A DNA stretch of 64,000 nucleotides, taken from Magnetovibrio sp. PR-2 (lineage in GTDB: Bacteria > Pseudomonadota > Alphaproteobacteria > Rhodospirillales > Magnetovibrionaceae). The notes under the pieces were generated by a model. It had not been told where the DNA came from. It worked only from the letters and a program-made list of their open reading frames with translations, and searched no databases. The stretch is from assembly GCF_036689815.1 (NCBI RefSeq), contig NZ_JBAHUR010000015.1, forward strand, positions 1 to 64,000, read 5' to 3'. Made by a program: the position numbers and the translations under genes. Below are positions 16,531-25,312 of this stretch, one piece after another (the first letter of the stretch is position 1; the number at the start of each line of letters is the position of its first letter).

Positions 16531-17633
16531 TGGGAATCTATAAGCGCGGTAACATTTGTTACGTTCGTTTCCAAGTGAACGGAAAGATTTTTAACTTTTC
16601 TGCAGGCACTACCGATGAAGAGGAAGCTCGAAAACTTGAGAAAGTTATTAAAAAACGAGAGCAAGATAAAATACGTGGCATTGTCGAGGACATGCCGCTA
16701 GCAGATGCTATCGCCATCTTTGTTCGGCACATGAATGACGGTCGGACAAAATACAAACAAAGCTCAATCACACGCTACAAAACATCTTTTAAACAAATTG
16801 CCTGTTACCTTTCTGATGAGATGCTTAGTAGCGTTGATAAAGATTGGGTCGCTGGGTATGTAGCTTACAGGCGTGCGGAGAAAGAGGAGATCAGTAATAG
16901 AACGCTGCGACGGGACCTTGACGCTCTGAGTCTTGTCTTTCAGCACATGAAAGATGAACACGGGGCAATCGAACACAATCCTGTTCGCAAGTATGATGTG
17001 AACAAGTGCTTGCAAACAGCTAAAGTAGAAATCCGCATACCTTCCCACAGTGAAATCCAGATGATCATCGACGACATAGGACCGATGCTAGGCCGGTTAA
17101 CGGCATTTCAAGCTTTAACCGGATTGCGCCAACAAGAGGCTTTGCAACTAGAGTGGCGTGATGTCCTCCTGGATCGAGGACGGATCATTATTCCAAAGAG
17201 CAAAAGTTCATCGCCGAGAACTGTTTTTTTGTTCAAATCAGCCAAGAAGATTCTTCAAGACCTTCCAAGGTCGCCGAAAGGTGATTTTGTTTTCTGGCAT
17301 GGAGATGGGCATCGTTATAAACGTTTTGCCAATCAATGGAAAAGCTTTACGAAGCGACTAGGTTTGCCTGTGCGAGATCACGATCTCAGACACTTTTATG
17401 CTCATCTATATTTGATGAAGGGCGGGACGCTTCATGGCCTTAAAGAACAGTTGGGTCACAAATGGTTTGAGACGACCCTGCAGTATGCACACTTGAGCAA
17501 TGAGCACATTGAAAGTGAGATGGAGCGTATGGGTGAATATCAACCTGACAAGAAGCCCAACGTTGATGTGAAGTTTGAATTTCCCAAAAAATGGAAATAC
17601 AAGCAGCAATATCATCCAGGGTGGCCGAAATGA
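16530..17633 (+). CDS. int: Tyrosine recombinase (integrase of island A)
   Basis: 367 residues. The catalytic residues of the phage-integrase family are visible: Arg in TGLRQQEALQLEW near 197, HDLRHFYAHL near 283, LGHKWFETT near 307 and the nucleophile Tyr in QYAHLS near 319. An N-terminal arm/core-binding region precedes them. The gene ends 270 bp before a tRNA-Ser 3'-half fragment (17905-17969), so this enzyme most likely inserted island A at tRNA-Ser. Confidence 0.9.
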   Translation: MGIYKRGNICYVRFQVNGKIFNFSAGTTDEEEARKLEKVIKKREQDKIRGIVEDMPLADAIAIFVRHMNDGRTKYKQSSITRYKTSFKQIACYLSDEMLSSVDKDWVAGYVAYRRAEKEEISNRTLRRDLDALSLVFQHMKDEHGAIEHNPVRKYDVNKCLQTAKVEIRIPSHSEIQMIIDDIGPMLGRLTAFQALTGLRQQEALQLEWRDVLLDRGRIIIPKSKSSSPRTVFLFKSAKKILQDLPRSPKGDFVFWHGDGHRYKRFANQWKSFTKRLGLPVRDHDLRHFYAHLYLMKGGTLHGLKEQLGHKWFETTLQYAHLSNEHIESEMERMGEYQPDKKPNVDVKFEFPKKWKYKQQYHPGWPK

Positions 17634-17660
17634 CCAGCCTCTTCTTATAAAACCTACTCC

Positions 17661-17694
17661 AAAAGCCCTCGCTGATCTCATCGGGGGCTTTTTT
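17661..17694 (+). terminator. Rho-independent terminator after the island A integrase
   Basis: AAAAGCCC and GGGGGCTTTTTT surround a loop of about 15 nt, with the final T-run forming part of the stem and tail. It begins 28 bp after the integrase stop and closes the excisionase-integrase operon. Confidence 0.75.
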
Positions 17695-17904
17695 ATGTCG
17701 GCACGTGGTTGTTACAAAGTTGATACACCCCTGGCTCTGACTAAAACCGCAAATTATCATGTGTTTCCAATGCACTTAACCTGGGCAAGGGGAGTGCGCA
17801 TGGGAATAAGGGAAATTGGACCCGCTACATTGTTGTTACACTACAAAAGGTCCTGAAGGTTTCATTCAGTTTACGATTGTTTCAACGTGCTGATTTTTAA
17901 GGAG

Positions 17905-17969
17905 AAATGGCGGAGAGAGAGGGATTCGAACCCTCGGTACCCGTGAAGGCACAACGGTTTTCGAGACCG
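17905..17969 (-). other. att: Attachment-site remnant: 3' half of a tRNA-Ser gene
   Basis: This matches the 3' part of the intact tRNA-Ser(CGA) at 52378-52467, from the CCA end (17908-17910) through the T arm to the anticodon loop, then stops at 17969. The last 19 bases, ACAACGGTTTTCGAGACCG (17951-17969), are identical to 52421-52439 and are the likely crossover core. The T stem differs from the intact gene by a compensated pair (GAGGG/CCCTC against CAGGG/CCCTG) and the variable arm differs, so this half came from another functional tRNA-Ser. Confidence 0.8.
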
Positions 17970-18300
17970 ATTAAAGTGCGTTGTTGGTCAGGCCTGTTGT
18001 ATTAAAATATAATGAAAACAACACTTTGTATGGTCTGCGGTGGTTGTAGATGGTAAAAGGTAATGTATTATTTTTGCATGAAACTTGCACGAAGCGCGTC
18101 CCTCGATTGCATCAAGTGCATTCACCATCTTCAGCCTCAAACTGCCATCGGTCAAGTGCTGAGTGAGGTGGCGGATAGCCTCAGAGGAAGTGGGACGGCG
18201 AGTTGGGCCGACCTATCCAGGGGCGTTGCGCGGGGGGGGGCGCATGAAGGGGGAGCGGAAAACCGGAAAGACCGGGTTGCGGCGAATGGAAGGCCTTCCA
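17970..18300. other. Gene-free left end of island B
   Basis: No gene is supported. It carries the arm-site-like repeat at 18073-18094 and a related TTGCATCAAG near 18107. After that comes G-rich DNA with a run of nine G at 18232-18240, close to the 3' end of the RloC-like gene. Confidence 0.5.
18073..18094. repeat. Integrase arm-type site, left end of island B
   Basis: TTTGCATGAA followed by CTTGCACGAAG: two 9-bp repeats (TTGCATGAA and TTGCACGAA) 11 bp apart. Nearly the same sequence occurs at 52315-52336, just inside the other island end. Paired repeats at both ends near the att core are typical of tyrosine-integrase arm sites. Confidence 0.6.
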
Positions 18301-20931
18301 CTACTGCCGTTCTTTCTTGGCCGTATCAATCACCGCATCAACGCGACCAATAAGTTTTTCAAGCCCATCCACGTCGGGCATTCCGCCTGCAAACTCATCT
18401 GAGTTTGAATGCCCTTCAAGGAAACGGGATGTGTCGTCCTGTAATGCAACGATTTCATCCGCCAATTCGTTCGACCAGTTAACTTTGGTCAGGGCACCGA
18501 GGCGAACTTGCTCATCCCATCTCTGAACAACGCCTTTAAACAGGTGAAAAATGACCACCACCTCAAGTGTTCGACGCAACGCTCCCGCGCCGCTTCTGAC
18601 GTAATCGACGCTCTCGCTACCCGTGACCTTTTTTGCCTTCGCCAAGAAATCCTTGGCCTTCGTTGTTTTGCGGTACTCCCTGGTATTGGCCGGGATATCC
18701 CCCAAATTCACATACCCAGGCACGCCCACTCGGCGTTCCACCCAATGCCGCTCGAAGGGTATCGCGGCATTCTCCGCATGGTCAGAGAGAAGCGTCAAAA
18801 ACACGAGGTCATGGGTAAAAACGATCACCTGCCTCCTGGTCGCTTCATCGGCCAAACGGATGGCAATTTTTCGCTTCCGTTGATGATCCATCGACGTGAC
18901 TGGATCGTCAAGAATGACGGCGGCACTGTCCGGATTAAGATTTACCTCCGTCAGAAAATCGGCGAGGGCCAATGCCCGCTGTTCACCTTCACTGAAAATG
19001 TCCTCGGGACGGTGCCCACCTTGAACCTTCAGCCCCCGCAAGGTCTGTCCGGCACTGCCTCTGGTTTTCAGTTCATAGGGCAGTGAACAGTCAAGAAGCC
19101 CGCATTCGTGATCCAGGCGCTCCCGATACGCCCCTTCGACATGCGTCTGAAACAAACTTCTTTGCTTATCGGTCAGGAAGCGCGTGTTCAGGCCTGAACG
19201 CTTTTGGGCATTGGCCGCCTTTAGCCATTTCAAATCCTCAACGTAGGACACGACATCCGCGATATTTATGCTCAGGACTTGGCGCTGTCTCAACTCGATA
19301 TACTCTGCCTTCAGCTTTGCCAAGACCTCTTCAAATTTTCCATCACGCAGGGCCTTTTCCTGGTCCTCTATTTTTGCAACGGCATCACTCAGCAACTTGG
19401 CGGGGGGCAACAACTCCTCATTCGGCATCGATCCCGCCGAGTTGGTATCCAAAGCGGTTACAATCCCATCTCTGCGCTTGGTCAAGGCATCCGACACTTC
19501 ATCTAACGCTGCGACAAGTTCGGGATCGATCTTGGAAAGATCGGAACGAATGCGGCTCTCTGCTGGCAGTAACGTCAGATCCAACTCGCCGAGGGACTTG
19601 ATCCGGGCGTTGATCTGATCGTCCACGGCCAACATTGCCTGCCTAGCCGCATCATCCAGGAAAGCCCACATTCGCCGAATCAAAGTAGCAGAGGGCTCGT
19701 CCAGGGGGCGGTGGCACAACAGGCACGGCTCTCCCGACTGGGGGTAGGTTTCCTTTTCTGCCTGTCCTAAGTCGCGGCTGGCCTCGACAAAGGCATCCCA
19801 TTTCTCCGTCCCTGTTTGTTTTAAATCCGAATGCTTTACCGCCTCGGCCCCGGCTTCAACTGCCTTGACAGTGGTTGCGGCCTGTTCGGCCAACAGCCCA
19901 AGTCCTGACTTGCAAGCCTCCTCGCTGATTTTTGGTAAGAAAGTAGCGATACTGGATTGAATTGAAGCGATGTCTGCTTTAGCAGCCGACAATGACTTCA
20001 ATGCCTCGGCTGAGGATTTGGCCGCAGCCTCCTTCTCTTGCCGGGCAACCTCTTCCAGACGCTCCAATTCGGCTTTGCCGAATGTCGCACGTCCTCTCAG
20101 GGGGGCTATCTCTGTCTCGGAGCTAAGCTGTGCGATTTCATCCGCTACTGGGCCTGACTCAATAAAGAGCTTTCCAAAGTCGTTGGGATTTGTGCGTGCC
20201 TCTATTGCCGCATCAAGTTTCTTGCTAATAAGACCGATTACACGCCCCATCTCATCAAAAACATCAAACCCGACGGGTTGAAAGCCCAGAGTATTTTCCT
20301 GCGCGAGATGAATGCGAGCTGAGGAGGAGTCAAAAACACTTATTCTCTGAAGATCGTCATTTTCATCCTCAAAAGCAAAGTGAATGGTTTCGGCGCTTCC
20401 CCCTCTATCCAGGATAATTTCCATCGAAGCTGGAGAGTGAGTAGGAGTTGCGTCGTAGACGTTTCCGAATATGTTTTGATTTGAACGGCTGAAACACGCT
20501 GCGGATAACGCCCTGGCAAACCCGCTTTTCCCTGCGCCATTGTGCCCATATATGACGGTCAACCCCGGCCCGAAAGTTAGGGCCGATGTTTCCGGAATTG
20601 CATTTACACCTTTAAGAGCCTTCATCTCTTGAAGCTGAAGCACTCCAATGGCAACGGCATTGGCCCGCCCCGTCACCGAAGACGGAATGGCTGGCAGCTC
20701 CTCGGTCCCTTTATCGAGCTTGGCGGCGCGCAGAAAAAGTCTGTATGCTTCGTCAATCCGATCATCGCTAAGCTCACCATCCCTCACGGCATGTGAAACG
20801 GCAAAGCGTTGCCAATCAGGCAATGCCTTTCCCCAGGCCTCCAGCTCTTGCCAAATCGTGGATGCCGCAACGTCCTCAGAGATAACCTCTGCGTCCAGAA
20901 ATATATCACCTGGATCTACGACATCAGCCAC
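18301..20931 (-). CDS. RloC-like coiled-coil ATPase with zinc hook, putative anticodon nuclease
   Basis: 876 residues from a GTG start preceded by AAGGGGG. It has Walker A GHNGAGKS near residue 133, coiled coils, a zinc-hook CLLC near 400, then SEGEQRALAL and Walker B VILDDPVTSMD near 710, and THDLVF. This is the AAA_13/RloC layout. The C-terminal domain holds RRTLE (an Arg-x3-Glu pair) and a later EGH. RloC and PrrC anticodon nucleases use an Arg-Glu-His set, but the Glu-His distance here (51 residues) is longer than I recall for PrrC. So nuclease activity is possible, not shown. It is a single gene at the island edge, a usual place for defence cargo. Confidence 0.65.
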   Translation of the reverse strand: MADVVDPGDIFLDAEVISEDVAASTIWQELEAWGKALPDWQRFAVSHAVRDGELSDDRIDEAYRLFLRAAKLDKGTEELPAIPSSVTGRANAVAIGVLQLQEMKALKGVNAIPETSALTFGPGLTVIYGHNGAGKSGFARALSAACFSRSNQNIFGNVYDATPTHSPASMEIILDRGGSAETIHFAFEDENDDLQRISVFDSSSARIHLAQENTLGFQPVGFDVFDEMGRVIGLISKKLDAAIEARTNPNDFGKLFIESGPVADEIAQLSSETEIAPLRGRATFGKAELERLEEVARQEKEAAAKSSAEALKSLSAAKADIASIQSSIATFLPKISEEACKSGLGLLAEQAATTVKAVEAGAEAVKHSDLKQTGTEKWDAFVEASRDLGQAEKETYPQSGEPCLLCHRPLDEPSATLIRRMWAFLDDAARQAMLAVDDQINARIKSLGELDLTLLPAESRIRSDLSKIDPELVAALDEVSDALTKRRDGIVTALDTNSAGSMPNEELLPPAKLLSDAVAKIEDQEKALRDGKFEEVLAKLKAEYIELRQRQVLSINIADVVSYVEDLKWLKAANAQKRSGLNTRFLTDKQRSLFQTHVEGAYRERLDHECGLLDCSLPYELKTRGSAGQTLRGLKVQGGHRPEDIFSEGEQRALALADFLTEVNLNPDSAAVILDDPVTSMDHQRKRKIAIRLADEATRRQVIVFTHDLVFLTLLSDHAENAAIPFERHWVERRVGVPGYVNLGDIPANTREYRKTTKAKDFLAKAKKVTGSESVDYVRSGAGALRRTLEVVVIFHLFKGVVQRWDEQVRLGALTKVNWSNELADEIVALQDDTSRFLEGHSNSDEFAGGMPDVDGLEKLIGRVDAVIDTAKKERQ

Positions 20932-21462
20932 ATCTGCCCCCTTGGTTGCCCAGTCATCAACATCTTGAATGTCTTTGTGAGAAGCCGGGCTCCCTCAATA
21001 CTCCCTACCATTGGGGTAGCAACATACAACAAGGCAGTCAACGATAAGATGTGCAGTATCTCCAAGGGGCATGTAATGTCACGCCCCGAGAATTGACATT
21101 TACCCTGAACATCATGGCATCAGCGCCTGCGCCACAGCCTCCGGCAACACAAAACTCCCTGCCGCGATCAAGCGAACAGGGAGTCAAGTGTCGGTGGTTG
21201 CGGGGGCATGCTAGCATCAAGAGCCTACAATTATCACTCGAGTATAAGAACGGCTAAAAACTCTCGGATTCCGAACGTTTTTACGTATTTCTGGAAACCA
21301 GAAATTCAATGCCAGCTTTGCCCTTAGTTCCGGACATGTTGGCAAGGTGAGTAATATGCGTAAAAATAGCCATTTTTGCCCTTGATGCATTACGACAGTA
21401 GATGCGTCCTGGAGAACCTTTCGCAAGCGTAGTGATGGCTGGATTTCTACCGATCTGTCTAG
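20932..21462. other. Gene-free stretch between the RloC-like gene and the cNMP-binding gene
   Basis: No convincing gene. Short open frames exist on both strands but none has a good ribosome site or a recognisable product. The promoter of the RloC-like gene should lie in its left part. A decayed gene on the minus strand at about 21281-21460 is possible. Confidence 0.4.
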
Positions 21463-21963
21463 CTATGCCCGTTTTTGTCGAGTTTGAGCTGTCCCGTCGA
21501 ACACGGTGTCGAACATCAGGCTTAAGAGGTCCATCAAGCCCAAGGCATTTCCAGTCGTAGCACCTTTGTTTTTGACAAGTGCTTGTTTGTAGACGTCTGC
21601 CGGAAGGGAGCAGACCACACAATTGGAATTCGCAATCACGGATTTAACGTGTTCAGCCCCCAAACCAACGGCACGGTCCACAAATCCATCGCCGCACTCC
21701 AAAGGGGTGATGGTGGTGCTGTCTAAGTGGTTTTGAATACCCACGGCTTGGCCACTAACCAAGAAGAAAATGTCGTCGCGTCGCCCTCCGCCCATGCGGA
21801 TGGTCGAACCTGACATGATTAAGCGGCACGTCATGCGCTTTTGCAATTCACGCTTCAACGCGTTGGACATGTCGCGCATGGCCGGGACTTTGATCGTTGC
21901 CAACTTGGTGAACGAATCACGTTGTTTGATGACTTTTGCTTTGCCGTTGATCAGTTGGGCCAT
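21463..21963 (-). CDS. Cyclic nucleotide-binding domain protein
   Basis: 166 residues dominated by a cNMP-binding fold: ALKRELQKRM, a beta-rich stretch with DIFFLVSGQAVG near 65-76, LECGDGFVDRAVGLG near 87-101 and SLPADVYKQAL near 119. No C-terminal HTH is visible, so it is a stand-alone sensor and not a CRP-type regulator. It has its own promoter of the shared type (22023-22078), with AAGCGGAGGG near the start. It lies downstream of an operon that encodes an adenylate cyclase, so cAMP is the natural ligand; that is inferred. Confidence 0.75.
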   Translation of the reverse strand: MAQLINGKAKVIKQRDSFTKLATIKVPAMRDMSNALKRELQKRMTCRLIMSGSTIRMGGGRRDDIFFLVSGQAVGIQNHLDSTTITPLECGDGFVDRAVGLGAEHVKSVIANSNCVVCSLPADVYKQALVKNKGATTGNALGLMDLLSLMFDTVFDGTAQTRQKRA

Positions 21964-22022
21964 GACACCCTCCGCTTGTCTAAATGATCCACTCGTGAGC
22001 CCTGCGGCCCTCTCTTGAATCT

Positions 22023-22078
22023 ATTTAGCGCCCAATCCGGGGGAACATCAACGGTGCTGCGATTTCTGAGATGTTTCT
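22023..22078 (-). promoter_or_regulatory. Shared regulon promoter, copy 1 (upstream of the cNMP-binding gene)
   Basis: On the minus strand AGAAACATC (22078-22070), TCA, GAAA (22066-22063), 11 bases, then TTGATG as -35 (22051-22046), 17 bases and CTAAAT as -10 (22028-22023). The two GAAA units are 11 bp apart, one helical turn, as in OmpR/PhoB-family boxes. The same element with the same N11 spacing occurs at three other promoters of this locus. Confidence 0.75.
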
Positions 22079-22121
22079 GAGTTTATGGTTAAATATCAGT
22101 AAGTTATAGAGAAAAATAATG

Positions 22122-22145
22122 AGGCTTGCAGGTCTGCCCAAGCCT
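22122..22145 (-). terminator. Terminator after the DUF333-like gene
   Basis: AGGCTTG and CAAGCCT form a stem directly after the stop at 22148. On the minus strand it is followed by CATTATTTTTCTC. It ends the secretin operon just before the next shared promoter. Confidence 0.65.
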
Positions 22146-22147
22146 GT

Positions 22148-22876
22148 TTAAGAACACTCACCCCGAAACAAGGACCATTCCTCGCAGATCGCGCCGTTCG
22201 GCAGGTGGCAAAGTGTCACTTCATCTTTATCTGTCGTTTTGGTTTCAGTCTTCCCACCCAGCTTTGCGCAATTCATGGAGGCTGGGTTGGCCATCCCGAT
22301 GGGTGATGATGCAAACTTCAACGTGACGATATTGCCGCCCTCACCGACGCGGACGCGGTCTTCGGTAATATCGATACGCGGCGCTTTGGCTCCGAACAGA
22401 GGATAGAGGCGCACGATGGACATCAGCAATCTCTTGGAGGGTTTCAGGCCATCACGATCATAAAGCTGATCCGTGTGAAAACGCACAAAGGTGAGGGTTT
22501 GAAAGATCCCGGTTCCGCCAGCCGGTTTGTCTTGAGTATGAAGCACATGAATGTCGTTCGCCACGCGGCCGAGATGACGATACGCATACCGCCCTGTGTC
22601 CTCTGAGGCGACTGAGACCCAACCGTCTTCATTCACATTAACGGCTCCACCAAATTGATTGCTTTCAAACGCAGCGCCGACGTCCATGGTAACCGTCATC
22701 GGCGGACGATAATCGGCGCTCCAATTTTGAAACGCTTTAATCAAAGTGGGATGGATCGGTTGGTCTTGATATGTGAAACGGGCATTTGCCTCGAACAACC
22801 CCACATCGCTACTGAGTGCAGGAGCTGACCACAACAAGATCAGGGCGAGAATGTAGCGCAGCGACAGCCTAGTCAT
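22148..22876 (-). CDS. Exported protein with a C-terminal DUF333 domain
   Basis: 242 residues with a signal peptide (hydrophobic 8-20, cleavage after ALS). The last 45 residues match the DUF333 pattern: NPASMNCAKLGGK, then LPNGAICEEWSLFRGEC with paired Cys. The middle part (residues 25-190) is unfamiliar. The gene is last in the five-gene secretin operon and its ATG lies 8 bp inside the end of the preceding gene. A periplasmic or surface role is inferred. Confidence 0.7.
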   Translation of the reverse strand: MTRLSLRYILALILLWSAPALSSDVGLFEANARFTYQDQPIHPTLIKAFQNWSADYRPPMTVTMDVGAAFESNQFGGAVNVNEDGWVSVASEDTGRYAYRHLGRVANDIHVLHTQDKPAGGTGIFQTLTFVRFHTDQLYDRDGLKPSKRLLMSIVRLYPLFGAKAPRIDITEDRVRVGEGGNIVTLKFASSPIGMANPASMNCAKLGGKTETKTTDKDEVTLCHLPNGAICEEWSLFRGECS

Positions 22877-23126
22877 GCGATTGACCTTTCACAGTTTCCA
22901 CGATGATCAAGACCACCCCAGTGACAACAGAGAGAATTGAAATTCCGCCCCCCAAGGGCACGGACATGTACAGCAGCCAGTGATAGGTCTGCAGCTCCAT
23001 GCTTCCCACCGCCATTCCGATGAGGGCGATCACCAGCGGACTGATCGCAATCGCGAAACCGACAGCGGCAACGATCCACATGCGCCGTGCCCACATACGT
23101 AAAGTCGGTAGAGAAGCTTTATCCAT
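22869..23126 (-). CDS. Small membrane protein with two transmembrane helices
   Basis: I place the start at 23126 (MDKASLPTLRMW), 7 bp after the adenylate cyclase stop, giving 85 residues; an open frame continues back into the cyclase but would be a long overlap. Two hydrophobic helices are visible (about 17-38 and 50-76). There is no known domain. It overlaps the next gene by 8 bp. It may partner the cyclase in the membrane. Confidence 0.65.
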   Translation of the reverse strand: MDKASLPTLRMWARRMWIVAAVGFAIAISPLVIALIGMAVGSMELQTYHWLLYMSVPLGGGISILSVVTGVVLIIVETVKGQSHD

Positions 23127-23133
23127 CCGACAT

Positions 23134-24792
23134 CTACTTGGTATCAAAAACCCAGACACCATCCCAATCTGCGGGCGGTGGAGATTTGCGCAATTGAGAA
23201 ATGCGGTTGAGATAAGCTTGAGCAGCTGTATCTCCGCGCGTTTGGGAAAATACAGTTTCAGCCCCGTCCCAGTCCTGGGCACGATAGGCGAGCAGGCCCG
23301 GAGAGAAGTCCTGTATGTCTTGCTCATCCGTCAACAATTCAAACACGCGAACGGGTTCTTGTTTGCCTTTGACGCGGATCAGATCGATTTCGCGCATGGG
23401 TAAATCTTTGCCAACCAATTCATGCGTCCGGTCCGACACCAAGATGTGTGTGCCATAGGCTTTGTTGGCCCCTTCCAAACGTGAACCTAAGTTGACCGGG
23501 TCCCCCATGACGGTAAAGTTGCGGCTGGCCGTGGAGCCGATGGTGCCGACAATCATGTCGCCACTGGATATGCCAATGCGCAGATCAATTTCGAGCCCAT
23601 CTGCAGCCGCGCCAAGTTTAGTCCGCACGTCTTCGCGAAACGCATCCAGTCGACGAAGGGCCTCCTGTCCCGCTTTGCACGCCAGTGTGGCATGTGCGTC
23701 CGCGTCGCAAAACGGCGGTCCCCAATAGGCCATCACAGCATCACCCATAAACTTATCGACCACACCTTGGTGCATGGAAATGGCGTCCGTCATATGGCCG
23801 AAAAAATCATTGACCATGAACACCAGTTCATCTGGCTGCAAGGCTTCGGATATCGACGTAAAGCCTTTGAGGTCGATAAACATCACCGACATTTCGCGCC
23901 GCTCGCCGCCGGGGTCGGTGAACTCTGGATGGTCCAAAAGCCCAGAGACAATGCGCGGATCCATATATTTACCGAACGTGTCTTTGATGCGTTCTTTCAA
24001 ACGCAGCCCGCCCACCATGTCGTTGAAGGCAACGCTCAACCGCCCAATTTCATCTTGGGTGCTGATCTGCACTTCTGTGTCAAGTTGACCGTCCTGGACA
24101 GCCTGCGCACCTTGCACCAATTTGCGGACATTGCGCACAATGATGCGGGTCACAAGACCGGCAAATAAAATCGACAAAACCGTCGCCAGAACCGTCAAGG
24201 CTGAGTTTACGATGAGCAACTTTTGCTCATCACGATTGACCTTCTGCACAGCTTGGTCTGTGATCGCGGCGAGATGATCGTGCAAGGCCCCAATCGCTGT
24301 GCTCAAGTTGTCTTGCTTGGTTTCCAAGTCTGCTTTTAGGCTTTCAAACACGTCATGGTCTTGCATGCCGTGCGCCGTCATCATCCCCACACTGTGCGCT
24401 TCAAACGCTTGGTAGTGTGTCTCAATGATGTTGAGGTGCTTGGCGATGTCCTCTTCTTTGGCAAGGCGCAACATTTCGCGAGCATGGTCAAATTTTGCAA
24501 TGACCTTTGCCACCAGCTTTTGATGACGCCCTTGTTCCTTCGCAAGGGCTTGACGGTCATCTTCATCATCGGGGTTCATGGCCAACACACGTTCCAGCAC
24601 GACGGCTTGGTCCAAAAAGGCCACGTTGATGTGGCCGACGGCCTGGGTGATGGGCAGGTCGCGTTTGGCGATGACGCGCAACTCTTCACTGATGGTCGCC
24701 GTCAGTTGAATGGAATATACCGACACGGCCACCATCAAGGACAAGACGACAGCCGCAATACCAAAAATTTTCTGACCGATGTTGAGATGCAT
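23134..24792 (-). CDS. Membrane-bound class III adenylate cyclase with HAMP domain
   Basis: 552 residues. TM1 lies at about 7-29, a helical sensor domain at 30-190, TM2 at about 197-218 and HAMP at about 218-270. The catalytic domain starts near 300. The metal Asp residues appear in MFIDLKGFTS and KFMGDAVMAYWG. The Lys of DKFMGD and the Asp of VMGDPVNLGSRLE suit adenine selection, so ATP to cAMP is the expected reaction. A short TPR-like tail follows (about 490-540). The fourth position of the TPR-secretin operon is unusual. A cNMP-binding protein is encoded nearby. Confidence 0.88.
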   Translation of the reverse strand: MHLNIGQKIFGIAAVVLSLMVAVSVYSIQLTATISEELRVIAKRDLPITQAVGHINVAFLDQAVVLERVLAMNPDDEDDRQALAKEQGRHQKLVAKVIAKFDHAREMLRLAKEEDIAKHLNIIETHYQAFEAHSVGMMTAHGMQDHDVFESLKADLETKQDNLSTAIGALHDHLAAITDQAVQKVNRDEQKLLIVNSALTVLATVLSILFAGLVTRIIVRNVRKLVQGAQAVQDGQLDTEVQISTQDEIGRLSVAFNDMVGGLRLKERIKDTFGKYMDPRIVSGLLDHPEFTDPGGERREMSVMFIDLKGFTSISEALQPDELVFMVNDFFGHMTDAISMHQGVVDKFMGDAVMAYWGPPFCDADAHATLACKAGQEALRRLDAFREDVRTKLGAAADGLEIDLRIGISSGDMIVGTIGSTASRNFTVMGDPVNLGSRLEGANKAYGTHILVSDRTHELVGKDLPMREIDLIRVKGKQEPVRVFELLTDEQDIQDFSPGLLAYRAQDWDGAETVFSQTRGDTAAQAYLNRISQLRKSPPPADWDGVWVFDTK

Positions 24793-24807
24793 TGTCGCCC
24801 CCGTCGC

Positions 24808-25293
24808 CTAGGGTTGGGCGTAACAGGCGTTGGACATTGTGCGCAATGCCGTCACACGCTGGTTTAAATCGCGCAGCCGTAAAGTGCCGATGATGATGCG
24901 GTCAACCAAATAAACTTTGTACTTATCCAACTCATTAATTTGGTCGGCTTCTCGCAAACGGATCTGCACATCCCATCTGCCACCAGGAAAATCAACGACA
25001 TCCATTTGGATGTCATACCCTCCACCATGATCGACTTCGATGTTGGCATCCGGGTTGGTGAGTTGAAGGCACGCGATAAAATCGTAAACAGGCAGCAGAT
25101 CTTGGTCCGGCGCATTGAGGGCATAGACGGTATCGTTGGGGACTTTGTAAAACCTCATATCCGCAAAGATGGATGAGGTCTCCTTAATGACTTGGACATC
25201 CCCTTTGGCGCTGTCCTTTACCGTCCAAGCCGCTTGGGCTGGGGCAATGCTGCCCACCATCAAGGTCACAGCGATCGCAAATGATCGAAACAT
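24808..25293 (-). CDS. Exported protein of unknown function
   Basis: 161 residues with a clear signal peptide ending AQA at residue 21. The mature part is short and mixed, with an FPGGRWDVQIRLRE segment and a single Cys pair (FIACLQL and NACYAQP). I do not recognise it. It lies between the secretin gene (19-bp gap) and the cyclase gene (15-bp gap), so a periplasmic partner of either is likely by context only. Confidence 0.65.
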   Translation of the reverse strand: MFRSFAIAVTLMVGSIAPAQAAWTVKDSAKGDVQVIKETSSIFADMRFYKVPNDTVYALNAPDQDLLPVYDFIACLQLTNPDANIEVDHGGGYDIQMDVVDFPGGRWDVQIRLREADQINELDKYKVYLVDRIIIGTLRLRDLNQRVTALRTMSNACYAQP

Positions 25294-25312
25294 GGCGTGC
25301 TTCCGATCAGGC

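Noticed and set aside
18232-18240. Run of nine G
   Set aside because: It lies in non-coding DNA at the island edge. It could be phase-variable, but no gene or promoter is clearly controlled by it.
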